The notes beneath the pieces were generated by a model. The model was given only the letters and a program-made list of their open reading frames with translations. It was not told where the DNA came from and searched no databases. From Falsigemmobacter intermedius (GTDB lineage Bacteria > Pseudomonadota > Alphaproteobacteria > Rhodobacterales > Rhodobacteraceae): DNA of 64,000 bases. Below are positions 18,550 through 27,573 of this stretch, piece by piece. Position 1 is the stretch's first letter. Every line of letters begins with the position of its first letter. The stretch lies in NCBI RefSeq assembly GCF_004054105.1, contig NZ_SBLC01000004.1, positions 76,873-140,872 on the forward strand, read 5' to 3'. A program made the translations under genes and the position numbers.

Positions 18550-18585
18550 CCTCTGAGCGGTCGCGCCCGTGGGCACGCTCAGAGG
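18550..18585 (-). promoter_or_regulatory. leuA leader stem-loop over the leader stop codon
   Basis: CCTCTGAGCG (18550-18559) and CGCTCAGAGG (18576-18585) are a perfect 10-bp inverted repeat around 16 bases. One arm contains the leader peptide's TGA stop and part of its last Leu codon. A competing 7-bp pairing joins loop bases GCGCCCG (18563-18569) to CGGGCGC (18537-18543). The two cannot form together, as in attenuators. I see no T-run after either, so the output may be translational. Confidence 0.6.
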
Positions 18586-18665
18586 AGCGTAAGAAGAAGC
18601 AGACCCCGGGAGAGGCTTTGCGCGGCGAAAGTGCCGGTATGCGCGATATGTTGGTCCCGTGTCAT
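18579..18665 (-). CDS. Leucine-rich leader peptide upstream of leuA
   Basis: This 28-codon ORF lies 75 bases before leuA on the same strand. It ends GLLLLTLL and then TGA: six of its last seven codons are leucine (CTG CTT CTT CTT ACG CTC CTC). Such a run is the hallmark of a leucine attenuator, where ribosome stalling at low Leu-tRNA changes downstream RNA folding. A promoter (18673-18700) would start transcription at or within two bases of its ATG, so it is probably leaderless, like trpL of Sinorhizobium. It is too short for routine gene calling. Confidence 0.75.
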   Translation of the reverse strand: MTRDQHIAHTGTFAAQSLSRGLLLLTLL

Positions 18666-18672
18666 GGTCGCA

Positions 18673-18700
18673 ACTATACTCAGGCTGTCGCAGTTGAAAA
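18673..18700 (-). promoter_or_regulatory. Putative promoter of the leuA leader
   Basis: The minus strand has TTTTCA (18695-18700), 16 bases, then TATAGT (18673-18678). The expected transcription start, near 18666, is right at the leader peptide ATG (18665). Confidence 0.5.
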
Positions 18701-18945
18701 GACCGAATGTTATATTTTGACCGGCAAAGTTTTTCAGATCTTCGGCTCTGATGTGTGGCTTATGAGACGTCGCGGGGTTGTGCTGTCTGTGGATGATCTT
18801 AACCGGGCGGGTTTTTGCGACGAGGGACGTGTCAGCGGTGGGGGGATGGTCCGCCTCAGAGGGGAGTGATTTCGATACAGGAGGCGCTGCGCCGGAAAGG
18901 GGGCGGGGTTTGTGCAGCCGGGGTGCGTTTGAGGCCTGGTCAATG

Positions 18946-18974
18946 AAAAACCCCCGAAGGCCAGGCCCTGGGGG
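18946..18974 (-). terminator. rpsU terminator
   Basis: On the minus strand CCCCC-A-GGGCC pairs with GGCC-TTC-GGGGG, followed by TTTTT. It lies about 42 bases after the rpsU stop. Confidence 0.75.
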
Positions 18975-18983
18975 TTCACCATC

Positions 18984-18999
18984 GGTGACCGAGGTCACC
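18984..18999. promoter_or_regulatory. 16-bp palindrome in the rpsU 3' region
   Basis: GGTGACC-GA-GGTCACC is a perfect 7-bp inverted repeat with a 2-base centre, between the rpsU stop and its terminator. It looks like a dimeric regulator site but its position after a gene is odd. Confidence 0.35.
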
Positions 19000-19015
19000 C
19001 AGAGTTCGAAATCGC

Positions 19016-19222
19016 TCAGAGAGCGCCTTCGCGCTGCGCCTTCTTGCGCGCGAGTTTACGCGCACGGCGGATCGCTTCGGCTTGCTCACGGGCTTTTTTG
19101 ACGGACGGTTTCTCGAAATGCTGCTTGAGCTTCATTTCGCGGAAGACGCCTTCGCGCTGGAGCTTTTTCTTCAGAGCCCGGAGGGCCTGATCGACGTTGT
19201 TGTCGCGAACGCTGACCTGCAT
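19016..19222 (-). CDS. rpsU: 30S ribosomal protein S21
   Basis: The 68-residue basic protein starts [20 protein letters not shown] and carries the S21 pattern [20 protein letters not shown], then a Lys/Arg-rich tail. S21 joins the small subunit platform late and helps initiation near the anti-Shine-Dalgarno end of 16S rRNA. The ATG at 19222 has AAAGGTGG upstream. It is a single gene with its own terminator, divergent from the COQ9 gene. Confidence 0.96.
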   Translation of the reverse strand: MQVSVRDNNVDQALRALKKKLQREGVFREMKLKQHFEKPSVKKAREQAEAIRRARKLARKKAQREGAL

Positions 19223-19334
19223 GTGGTTTTCACCACCTTTCTAGGTTTGAGTTGCACTGAATGTGCAGGCCTGGCGCCTATAGCAAAAGGCGGGGAAGTT
19301 GTCTACCCTGTGGGTCTGCGAGACGGAGGCTGAG

Positions 19335-19967
19335 ATGACCGGGCTGAAAGCAAAACTGGCGCAGGCGGCATTGGCACATGTTCCTTTCGACGGCTGGTCT
19401 GATGTGACACTGGCAGCGGCGGCGCACGATATCGGCATCGATCTGGCGCTGGCGAAGGTGCATATGCCGCGTGGCGGGGTGGATCTGGCGCTGACCGCGT
19501 ATCTTCTGGGCGATGAGGCGCTGCGCCGGAGGGCCGCGCTGATGGATCTGACCGCCCTGCGCTTTCGCCAGCGAATCACTGAACTGGTGATGATGCGCCT
19601 TGAGGCCGCGGGCGACCGTGAAGTTGTCCGCGCCGCCAGTTCTCTTCTGGCGCTGCCGCATCTTGCGGCGGAGGGTGCGGCAGCCATATGGCGGACAGCT
19701 GACCTGATCTGGACGCTTGCGGGCGACAGCTCCACCGGCTTCAGCCACTACTCGAAGCGCGCCACGCTTTCGGCGGTTTACGGCAGCACGGTGCTTTACT
19801 GGCTGGGCGATGACAGCGAAGGTGCCTCAGAGACGCGGGGCTTTCTGGAACGCCGGATCGCTTCGGTCATGCGGTTTGAGCAGGCAAAAGCGGATCTGCG
19901 GAAAAATCCGCTGACCGCGCCTTTGCGCATTCTGAGCCGTGCTGCCACGCCCTCGCAGGGTCAGTAA
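19335..19967 (+). CDS. COQ9-family ubiquinone biosynthesis protein
   Basis: The 210-residue protein matches the COQ9 fold: a TetR-like N-terminal helical part (FDGWSDVTLAAAAHDIGID) and the C-terminal lipid-binding domain (TADLIWTLAGDSSTGFSHYSKRATLSAVYGSTVLYWLGD). COQ9 supports ubiquinone ring hydroxylation, acting with Coq7, in mitochondria and alphaproteobacteria. UbiE and UbiB, in the same pathway, are also in this window but not adjacent. The ATG at 19335 follows GGAGG. The stop overlaps the convergent MarR gene by seven bases. Confidence 0.9.
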   Translation: MTGLKAKLAQAALAHVPFDGWSDVTLAAAAHDIGIDLALAKVHMPRGGVDLALTAYLLGDEALRRRAALMDLTALRFRQRITELVMMRLEAAGDREVVRAASSLLALPHLAAEGAAAIWRTADLIWTLAGDSSTGFSHYSKRATLSAVYGSTVLYWLGDDSEGASETRGFLERRIASVMRFEQAKADLRKNPLTAPLRILSRAATPSQGQ

Positions 19968-20458
19968 ATATAGCGGATCTGCTCTGTCCAATAGCGCTCC
20001 ATCCGGCGCAGGGCAGAGTTGACCGTTTCCATCGATTCGGGATTGACGAGATTGCGGGCGCTCAGGCTCTCTGCATGGCGCGTAAACAGATCATGCATCA
20101 CCCCGCGCACATCGCGGCCTTTGTCGGTCAGGCGCACGCGCACTGACCTGCGGTCGATTTCAGAGCGCTGGTGGTGCATATAGCCAAGCTCCACCAGCTT
20201 CTTCAGATTGTAGCTGACGTTCGAGCCCTGGTAATAGCCGCGGGTTTTCAACTCGCCGGCCGTGACCTCATTCTCACCGATGTTGAACAGCAGCAGGGCC
20301 TGAACGGAATTAATCTCCAGCAGGCCCAGCCGTTCAAATTCATCTTTAATGACATCAAGCAGAAGGCGGTGAAGCCGCTCCACCAGAGCGAGATTTTCGA
20401 GGTATCCGGGCATCAGCCCGCGCAGGGAGGGATCGGGAACGCGGCTTTGGAAGGACAT
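19961..20458 (-). CDS. MarR-family winged-helix regulator (LdtR/PetP-like)
   Basis: The 165-residue protein has the MarR winged helix: INSVQALLLFNIGENEVTAGELKTRGYYQGSNVSYNLKKLVELGY, then the wing with DRRSVRVRLTDKG. From memory it resembles the alphaproteobacterial LdtR/PetP subgroup, named for cell-wall and bc1-complex regulation; this assignment is tentative. The ATG at 20458 has GGAGTC upstream. It is convergent with COQ9. Its target is unknown. The nearest gene upstream on its strand is sdhE. Confidence 0.8.
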   Translation of the reverse strand: MSFQSRVPDPSLRGLMPGYLENLALVERLHRLLLDVIKDEFERLGLLEINSVQALLLFNIGENEVTAGELKTRGYYQGSNVSYNLKKLVELGYMHHQRSEIDRRSVRVRLTDKGRDVRGVMHDLFTRHAESLSARNLVNPESMETVNSALRRMERYWTEQIRYIY

Positions 20459-20529
20459 GGGAGACTCCGGCTGAACGCGAAATTCCCCGCAGAATCGCTG
20501 CAAATGTCCAGGATAGAGTAAACCGCGCG

Positions 20530-20805
20530 TCAGTGATGCGCGCGAAGCCGCGCCCGGGCGAAATCACCAATCTCCGCAATCAGATCGCGCAGGGCCTCGG
20601 GGGCCTCGGCCTGACCCAGAACCCAGGGCAGAAGGTCCTGATCATTCTCATTGAGCAGCTGCTCATAGGTGTCGAGCTTTGCGCCGGTGAGGTCTTTGAG
20701 ATGCACATCCGACCAGGGGCCGAGCACCAGATCCATCTCTTTGGTGCCGCGACGCCAGGAGCGCATCGAGAGGCGCTTGAGGCGGTTTTCGTGAAGTTCG
20801 GACAT
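20530..20805 (-). CDS. sdhE: Succinate dehydrogenase assembly factor 2 (FAD assembly)
   Basis: The 91-residue protein has the SdhE/SDH5 signature SMRSWRRGTKEMD with the RGxxE motif, followed by LLNENDQDLLPWVLG. SdhE helps attach FAD covalently to the flavoprotein subunit of succinate dehydrogenase. The ATG at 20805 has GAGGGT upstream; the longer in-frame start does not. It reads away from the aspartate aminotransferase gene, 159 bases apart. Confidence 0.92.
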   Translation of the reverse strand: MSELHENRLKRLSMRSWRRGTKEMDLVLGPWSDVHLKDLTGAKLDTYEQLLNENDQDLLPWVLGQAEAPEALRDLIAEIGDFARARLRAHH

Positions 20806-20907
20806 GAGATACCCTCGGATTGGCGGTGGCGTCCTGAATGGCGTCAAAGCAGGCAGCGCGCAAGAGGCCGGGGGCTCTGCGGGCGGTCCAGGGGCGATAA
20901 GCCTTGA

Positions 20908-22167
<1,260 letters not shown>

Positions 22168-22190
22168 GCCTTTCAGAGACTGCACGGATC

Positions 22191-22218
22191 AGGGCGGCCC
22201 TTCGGGGTCGCCCTTTTT
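22191..22218 (+). terminator. Terminator after the aspartate aminotransferase gene
   Basis: AGGGCG-G-CCC pairs with GGGG-T-CGCCCT around TTC, followed by TTTTTCTT. A clear Rho-independent terminator 23 bases after the stop. Confidence 0.85.
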
Positions 22219-22269
22219 CTTGACCCGCAGCCCTCTGCCGCTCAGGTTGCAGGCTCAGGGGAGGCCGAC

Positions 22270-22677
22270 ATGTCAGAAACTGCCGTCACGCATTACTTCC
22301 GCCACCGCGACAACGGGGCCTCGGTCTTTCGCATCGCGCCGGAGAACCGGCTTCGGCGGGTGGAGCTGGTCGAGATTGCCTTTGTGAATGTCAAAAACGG
22401 CAATATCCGCCCCCATGGCGGGGCTGAACTGACGCAGGAAGATCACGCGGCCATCGCGGCCTGGCTCTCAGAGCGGCGGGCGGAGCTTGCGCAGCGCGAC
22501 TGCGAGGATGCGCTGCGGCTGGCGGATGCGCTGAATGCGACCGCCCATTGGGTGCAGAGCCGCGCCACAGAGACAGAGGCAGAGGCCGTGACCGACCGGC
22601 TGCTCTATGCCATGCAGGATCTGCGCGAGGCGCTGGTGCGCCGCCGGGCAGAGGCGATTGCGAAGGCTCAGGACTGA
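22270..22677 (+). CDS. Conserved-looking small protein of unknown function
   Basis: The 135-residue soluble protein starts with a short beta-prone part (YFRHRDNGASVFRIAPENRLRRVELVEIAFVNVKNGNI) and ends in a long charged helix (from about residue 60), likely a coiled coil. I do not recognise its family. The coding signal is good: an ATG behind GAGGCCGAC, codon use like the neighbours, and no overlap conflict except ten bases with the convergent enoyl-CoA hydratase gene. It stands alone after a terminator. Confidence 0.65.
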   Translation: MSETAVTHYFRHRDNGASVFRIAPENRLRRVELVEIAFVNVKNGNIRPHGGAELTQEDHAAIAAWLSERRAELAQRDCEDALRLADALNATAHWVQSRATETEAEAVTDRLLYAMQDLREALVRRRAEAIAKAQD

Positions 22678-23459
22678 TCCCAGGGCATGGCGCGCTTTTC
22701 AAGAAAAGCCTGCATGCCCTCTGCCGTCTGCGGCTCCATCAGATTTTCGGTGATTGCGGCGCTGCCGGTGGCCCAGGCCTCAGCGATGGGCTGTTCGATC
22801 TGGGTATAAAAGGCCGCTTTGCCGATCCGAAGGGCTGCGGGAAGTTTTGCCGCAAGAGTTGCCGCCATGGTCTGAACCTCTGCCTCCAGGGTGGCGGCGG
22901 GAACGGCGCGGTTGATCAGCCCCAGTTCGGCCGCGCGCGCGGCGGGGATGAAACTGCCGGTGGCCAGCATCTCAAAGGCCTGTTTGCGCGGGATATTGCG
23001 GCTCAGCGCCACCATGGGGGTCGAGCAGAAGAGGCCGATATTGACGCCATTGACGCCGAATTTCGTCTCCTCGGCAGCGATGGCCAGATCGCAGGTGGCG
23101 ACCAGCTGACAGCCCGCAGCCGTGGCAATGCCATGAACCTGGGCGATCACGGGCTGCGGCAGGCGGCGGATGCTTTCCATCATCTGCGTGCAGCGTGACA
23201 GCAGCGCCTGATAGGCGGCGCGGCCGCCATCCGCATGGGCGCGATAGCCCTGCATCTCGCGCAGATCATGACCGGCGCAGAAGGCGCGCCCCTCACCCTT
23301 CAGGATCACCACGCGGGCAGAGCTTTCCGCGATCCGCAAGAGAGTCTCCTGCAGCGCGCCGATCATCGCTTCTGACAGCGCGTTCAACGTGCCGGGGCTG
23401 TTGAGGGTGAGTGTCGTTACGTCACCGCTGCGGCTTTCGGTCAGAATGCTCTCAGTCAT
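22668..23459 (-). CDS. Enoyl-CoA hydratase/isomerase-family protein
   Basis: The 263-residue crotonase-fold protein binds acyl-CoA with an oxyanion hole. It shows FCAGHDLREMQG in the N-terminal half and AAGCQLVATCDLAIAAEETKFGVNGVNIGLFC. In true hydratases two Glu are catalytic; here the second site reads VNIGLF, so hydratase activity is not assured. The ATG at 23459 has GGGAGG upstream; the in-frame extension overlaps the divergent thioesterase gene. The neighbouring thioesterase suggests acyl-CoA handling. Confidence 0.8.
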   Translation of the reverse strand: MTESILTESRSGDVTTLTLNSPGTLNALSEAMIGALQETLLRIAESSARVVILKGEGRAFCAGHDLREMQGYRAHADGGRAAYQALLSRCTQMMESIRRLPQPVIAQVHGIATAAGCQLVATCDLAIAAEETKFGVNGVNIGLFCSTPMVALSRNIPRKQAFEMLATGSFIPAARAAELGLINRAVPAATLEAEVQTMAATLAAKLPAALRIGKAAFYTQIEQPIAEAWATGSAAITENLMEPQTAEGMQAFLEKRAMPWDQS

Positions 23460-23520
23460 ATTGCGCCTCCCTGCGTCTGTGCAAAACTCTACAGCAGAGG
23501 GACGCGGGAGGAGACAGAAA

Positions 23521-23943
23521 ATGATGGCGGTGACGCTGGGGCCGGAGGATCTGACCAGACTGATGGATGAGGTCTTTCCACAGGTCTCAAAGGGTTTCGT
23601 GATTGAGGAGGTGACCCGGACGGGCGTGCGGGTGCGCCTTGTCACAACCGATGAACATCTGCGCCCGGGGGGCACGATCTCCGGCCCCTCGATGTTCGCG
23701 CTGGCGGATGTGGGGGTCTATCTGGCGATTCTGGCGCGTCTGGGCCCGGTGACCCTGGCGGTGACCACCTCATCAAGCATGGATTTCATGCGCAAACCCG
23801 AAGCCGGGCGCGATCTGATCGCCGATGTGACGCTGTTGAAACTGGGGCGAATCCTGGCGGTCGGCGATGTGCTGATCCGCTCAGAGGGGCGTGAGGAGGT
23901 CGTGGCGCGGGCCACGATGACCTATTCCATCCCGCCACGCTGA
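23521..23943 (+). CDS. PaaI-type hotdog thioesterase
   Basis: The 140-residue hotdog-fold protein has HLRPGGTISGPSMFALADVGVYLAIL followed by TTSSSMDFMRKPEAGRDLIADVTLLKLGR, typical of PaaI acyl-CoA thioesterases. It probably hydrolyses an acyl-CoA in the cytoplasm. ATG 23521 is preceded by GGGAGGAG at ideal spacing. It is divergent from the crotonase gene 61 bases away, so the two may be jointly controlled. Confidence 0.82.
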   Translation: MMAVTLGPEDLTRLMDEVFPQVSKGFVIEEVTRTGVRVRLVTTDEHLRPGGTISGPSMFALADVGVYLAILARLGPVTLAVTTSSSMDFMRKPEAGRDLIADVTLLKLGRILAVGDVLIRSEGREEVVARATMTYSIPPR

Positions 23944-23996
23944 CGCGCCGGGCCGGAGAGGGCTTTGCGCTCTCTCCGGATCTTTGCGCGGGCAGA

Positions 23997-24458
23997 TTAT
24001 TCCGCCGGGGTGTCGAGGCTGTCATCCTCAGCGCCGTCGGCCTCAGGCTCTGAGGGCGCGGGCGCGGGCGCGGCGGCGGGGGGCGCAGGCTCTGCGGGCG
24101 CGACCGGGGCCGGGCGCGAGAAGCGGCCTTCGACCTCTGCACCGGATTCGATGATCAGGCGCGGGCTCTGGACATCGGATTTCACTTTGGCCGACTGGCG
24201 CAGCGTCAGAGCCGAGCAGGTGATCCCGCCTTCCACATGGCCCAGCACATCCACGAGGCCCGCCTGAATGCGGCCTTTCATGTGGCCATCCGCCCCGACG
24301 GTCAGCACCGAAGCCGCCATCTCGCCGTCCACCTGACCGTGCAGTTCGATGCTGCCCTCAGAGGCAACCACGCCGGTGATGATAAGGTCAGAGGCCAGAA
24401 CCGAAACCTGACCGCGGGTGGCGGCGGGGCTGCGATCGTCCTGGGACTTGCTGAACAT
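23997..24458 (-). CDS. Bactofilin (polymer-forming cytoskeletal protein)
   Basis: The 153-residue protein has the bactofilin beta-helix core (SVLASDLIITGVVASEGSIELHGQVDGEM, with the regular Ile/Val/Gly spacing to about 110), flanked by a short N-terminal tail and a Pro/Ala/Glu-rich C-terminal tail. Bactofilins self-assemble without nucleotide on the inner membrane and help place cell-wall enzymes. The M23 peptidase often found beside bactofilins is absent. The ATG at 24458 has GGAGAACC upstream. Confidence 0.9.
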   Translation of the reverse strand: MFSKSQDDRSPAATRGQVSVLASDLIITGVVASEGSIELHGQVDGEMAASVLTVGADGHMKGRIQAGLVDVLGHVEGGITCSALTLRQSAKVKSDVQSPRLIIESGAEVEGRFSRPAPVAPAEPAPPAAAPAPAPSEPEADGAEDDSLDTPAE

Positions 24459-24583
24459 GAAGGGTTCTCCATTTGAGAGCGGCCACCGGATGCTCCGGTC
24501 TGACGCGCATTTGACGGTGTTTCAGGGCTGCCGGTCAAGACTGCTGCCACAGGGGCGGGCGGGGACTTGCCACAGCAAAGGGG

Positions 24584-26008
24584 TCAGGTCCCGCAGAAGG
24601 TCTGGCGAACGATCTCATTTTGCACAGGCGCATGGCGCAGCGGATCATCGGGCGCGGCGGCAAACGGGGTCTTCAGGGCCGTCTCAAGACGGTGGAACGG
24701 CGCCATATCTCCCGCCACGGCTGAGGCAATGGCGCCTTCAATGCGGTGGTTGCGCGGGATGATCGCCGGACTGACGGTCGCGATACGGGCGCGGGCTTCC
24801 TCGACCGTGCTGCCCTCGCGGGCAAGGCGGGCCAGCCACTCTGCCTCCCAGGTGTCAAAAGCTTCGCGTTCGATGAATTCATCGCGGGCGGTGCCCTCGG
24901 CAAGGCCGCGGAAGGTGCGGGTGAAATCGGCGTTCAGCTTTGCCATACGGTCGAGAAGCCGGTGGATCAGGGCGATGTCGCCCTCTTCCTCGGTCAGCAG
25001 ACCCAGCTTGGCGCGGAAACGACGGCCCCAGGCGGCCTGATAGAGATCGGCATAGCGGTGCACGATGGCGGTCGCCCGCTCCACGGCCTTTGCCTCATCG
25101 GGGTCAATCAGCGGCAGCAGGGCAGAGGCCAGCTGCGCGATATTCCAGACCGCGATCTGCGGCTGGTTGGAATAAGCATAGCGTCCGTTGCGGTCGATCG
25201 AGGAAAAGACCTTATCGGGGTGATAGCCGTCCATATAGGCGCAGGGGCCGTAATCGATGGTGATCCCGCCGACATGGGCATTATCGGTGTTCATCACACC
25301 GTGAATGAAGCCAAGACCCATCCATTGCGCGATCAGTTCGGCCTGAGCGCGGGTGGCGGCCTCCAGAAGCCCCTCAGCCCCGCTCACGCCCGGGTAGTGA
25401 CGCGCACAGGCCAGATCGGTCAGCAGGCGCAAAGCCTCAAGGTCTTCGCGGGCCGAGAAATACTGGAAAGTGCCAACGCGGATATGGCTCGGCGCGATGC
25501 GCGACAGGATCGCACCGGGCAGCGCCCCCTCGCGCCAGACCGGCTCTCCGGTGGTCACGGCCGCCAGCGCCCTTGTGGTCGGCACGCCAAGCGCATGCAT
25601 GGCCTCAGAGATCAGATATTCCCGGATCACCGGCCCCATCCAGGCGCGGCCATCGCCGCCCCGCGAAAAGGGCGTGCGGCCTGCGCCTTTCAGCTGCCAG
25701 TCCTGGTGGCTGCCATCCCTGGCGATCAGCTCGCCCAGAAGGACCGCCCGGCCATCGCCCAGTTGCGGCACCCAATTGCCAAACTGCTGCCCGGCATAGG
25801 CCTGGGTAAGCGGGTCGGCACCTTCGGGCAGCGCGTTTCCGGCCAGAACGGCCAGCCCCTCAGGGCTTTGCAGCCACTCCGGGTCCAGACCCAGTTCACG
25901 AGCCAGGGGCGCATTGACGGCGATCAGACCGGGTTCTGCCACCGGGGTGGGCGCGACACGGGCAAACATCCGGTCGGGCAGGCGGGCGTAGCTGTTGTCA
26001 AACTGCAT
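24584..26008 (-). CDS. selO: Protein adenylyltransferase SelO (YdiU family)
   Basis: SelO is a pseudokinase that transfers AMP to Ser/Thr/Tyr of proteins. The 474-residue protein has the family marks: [18 protein letters not shown], the Lys in [19 protein letters not shown], the catalytic loop HGVMNTDN, and [11 protein letters not shown]. It ends TFCGT, a conserved C-terminal segment; the selenocysteine of animal forms corresponds to Cys in bacteria. The length is normal. The ATG at 26008 has GAGAGG upstream. A thiamine-phosphate-synthase-like gene lies 58 bases upstream on the same strand. Confidence 0.93.
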   Translation of the reverse strand: MQFDNSYARLPDRMFARVAPTPVAEPGLIAVNAPLARELGLDPEWLQSPEGLAVLAGNALPEGADPLTQAYAGQQFGNWVPQLGDGRAVLLGELIARDGSHQDWQLKGAGRTPFSRGGDGRAWMGPVIREYLISEAMHALGVPTTRALAAVTTGEPVWREGALPGAILSRIAPSHIRVGTFQYFSAREDLEALRLLTDLACARHYPGVSGAEGLLEAATRAQAELIAQWMGLGFIHGVMNTDNAHVGGITIDYGPCAYMDGYHPDKVFSSIDRNGRYAYSNQPQIAVWNIAQLASALLPLIDPDEAKAVERATAIVHRYADLYQAAWGRRFRAKLGLLTEEEGDIALIHRLLDRMAKLNADFTRTFRGLAEGTARDEFIEREAFDTWEAEWLARLAREGSTVEEARARIATVSPAIIPRNHRIEGAIASAVAGDMAPFHRLETALKTPFAAAPDDPLRHAPVQNEIVRQTFCGT

Positions 26009-26066
26009 CGGGGGCCTCTCGCACTGACCGGATGGGGCCAGGGGCCGATGGCCCCCGGCGGGGGCC

Positions 26067-26687
26067 TCAGCCCATGGCTTTCAGAAGAACGGCCAGAGCG
26101 GCGGCCGGATCCTCATGGCGCCAGATCTCTTCCCCAAAGGCAAAGAAGTCGGTCACCGGGGTCAGGCTGCGCACCAGATCTTCGGTCAGCGCGCCTTCAG
26201 CCACGACCGGCACTTCGATCATATCCGACCACCAGGCAAAGAGATCATTCTCAGCACGGGTGCCGTCGCCAAGGGCGGTCTCACCCACGGGGCCGAAGGC
26301 CACGTAATCGGCACCGGCTTCCGCGGCGCTGATGCCTTCGTGACGGGTATTGCCGCAGAAGCTGCCGATGATGGCATCCTGGCCGAGATCTTTGCGGATC
26401 TTGCGGACATTGCGCGCGCCATCGGTCAGATGCACGCCATCAAGGCCCAGACGCTCCACGAGCTGAACGTGTTTCTCGATCACCAGAGCCACATCACGGG
26501 CATGAGCCACCTCGCGCAGCGCATCGGCGGCGCGGGCGATTTCATCCTCATCGCGGCTGGAAAGCGACAGGCGCAGGCAGGCAATTTCAGCGCTGTCGAG
26601 CACTGAGGCGAGTTTGGCGGGGAACACCTCGGCGTCGAAAGTCGGCGGGGTGATCAGGTAAAGCTGCGGGCGATCGGCTTCGGTCAT
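26067..26687 (-). CDS. Thiamine phosphate synthase/TenI-family protein, non-canonical
   Basis: The 206-residue TIM barrel resembles ThiE and Ten[18 protein letters not shown], and [10 protein letters not shown] near residue 85. ThiE couples HMP-PP with the thiazole phosphate. The usual GPIxxTxTK loop is replaced by [12 protein letters not shown], and the GVHLGQxD site reads GVHLTDG. It could therefore be a diverged paralogue with another reaction. No thi genes and no THI-box-like structure are near. It is 58 bases upstream of selO. The ATG at 26687 has AAAGGACG upstream. Confidence 0.7.
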   Translation of the reverse strand: MTEADRPQLYLITPPTFDAEVFPAKLASVLDSAEIACLRLSLSSRDEDEIARAADALREVAHARDVALVIEKHVQLVERLGLDGVHLTDGARNVRKIRKDLGQDAIIGSFCGNTRHEGISAAEAGADYVAFGPVGETALGDGTRAENDLFAWWSDMIEVPVVAEGALTEDLVRSLTPVTDFFAFGEEIWRHEDPAAALAVLLKAMG

Positions 26688-26856
26688 GAGACGTCCTTTC
26701 CGTTTGGCCTCCCTTTAACGCATCCCCCGCGCCTTGGCTACGGGGGGCAGGCGGGACGCGGCCTGCGTCACAGGGACCGCGCGGCCCCGGTTTTACTTGC
26801 GAAGAGGGCGGTGCGGCCCTATCACCCGCGCCAGTTTACGCCACGAAGGAAATGCA

Positions 26857-27570
26857 ATGAGCCAGCCCATGATGATCCTTGTCCGTCCGCAAATGGGCGA
26901 GAATATCGGGGCCGCGGCGCGCGCCATGCTGAACTTCGGCCTTGAAGGCATGCGCATCGTCGATCCCCGTGACGGCTGGCCGAACCCCAAAGCCGTGGCC
27001 ATGGCCTCGGGCGCGGGGCGGCTTCTGGACCGCGCCGGAGTCTTCCCCGATGTCGCCGCAGCCGTGGCGGACTGTCAGTATGTCTTTGCCACCACCGCCC
27101 GCCCGCGCGAGCTGACCAAGCCGGTGCTGACCCCGGAAGAGGCCATGGCCCAGGCCCGCGCCATGATCGCCAAAGGCATGAAAGTTGGCGTTCTCTTCGG
27201 CCCCGAACGCACGGGCCTTGAAAACGACGATGTGGCGCTGGCCAATGCGATCATCACCGTGCCCGTGAACCCGGAATTTGCCTCGCTGAACCTGGCGCAA
27301 TGCACGTTGCTGACCGCTTACGAATGGCGCCGCCAGACCGATGGCGCGATCCCGGTGCCCGAGATCGATCTTGCCACCGGCATTGAGGTCGAAAAACTCG
27401 GCGATCACTACGAAGAGGTGCTTGATAAAGCGGGCTTCTTCTTCCCCGAGACCAAAGCCGCCAATATGAAGCTGAACCTGCGCTCCATGTGGTCGCGCCT
27501 CGCGCTGACCCGGGCGGATGTGCAGACGCTGCACGGCATGCTGCGCCAGATCATCCGCCGTCAGGGGTAA
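26857..27570 (+). CDS. TrmJ-like SPOUT RNA methyltransferase
   Basis: The 237-residue protein is a SPOUT-class methylase. VRPQMGENIGAAARAMLNFG at the start, VLFGPERTGLENDDVALAN, and ITVPVNPEFASLNLAQ form the knotted SAM-binding site. The C-terminal helices resemble TrmJ, which 2'-O-methylates position 32 of tRNA. The in-frame start at 26734 is unlikely, since ATG 26857 has AAGGA and the family start. The tRNA target is inferred. Confidence 0.88.
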   Translation: MSQPMMILVRPQMGENIGAAARAMLNFGLEGMRIVDPRDGWPNPKAVAMASGAGRLLDRAGVFPDVAAAVADCQYVFATTARPRELTKPVLTPEEAMAQARAMIAKGMKVGVLFGPERTGLENDDVALANAIITVPVNPEFASLNLAQCTLLTAYEWRRQTDGAIPVPEIDLATGIEVEKLGDHYEEVLDKAGFFFPETKAANMKLNLRSMWSRLALTRADVQTLHGMLRQIIRRQG

Positions 27571-27573
27571 GGC

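Noticed and set aside
17160-18869. Plus-strand ORFs opposite leuA and its leader
   Set aside because: They are antisense shadows of leuA; none has a start signal or known family.
24746-26332. A 528-codon plus-strand ORF opposite selO
   Set aside because: It is a shadow of selO and the ThiE-like gene, crosses both, and has no recognisable family.
26688-26856. A thiamine riboswitch near the ThiE-like gene
   Set aside because: I could not find the conserved THI-box core in this gap.
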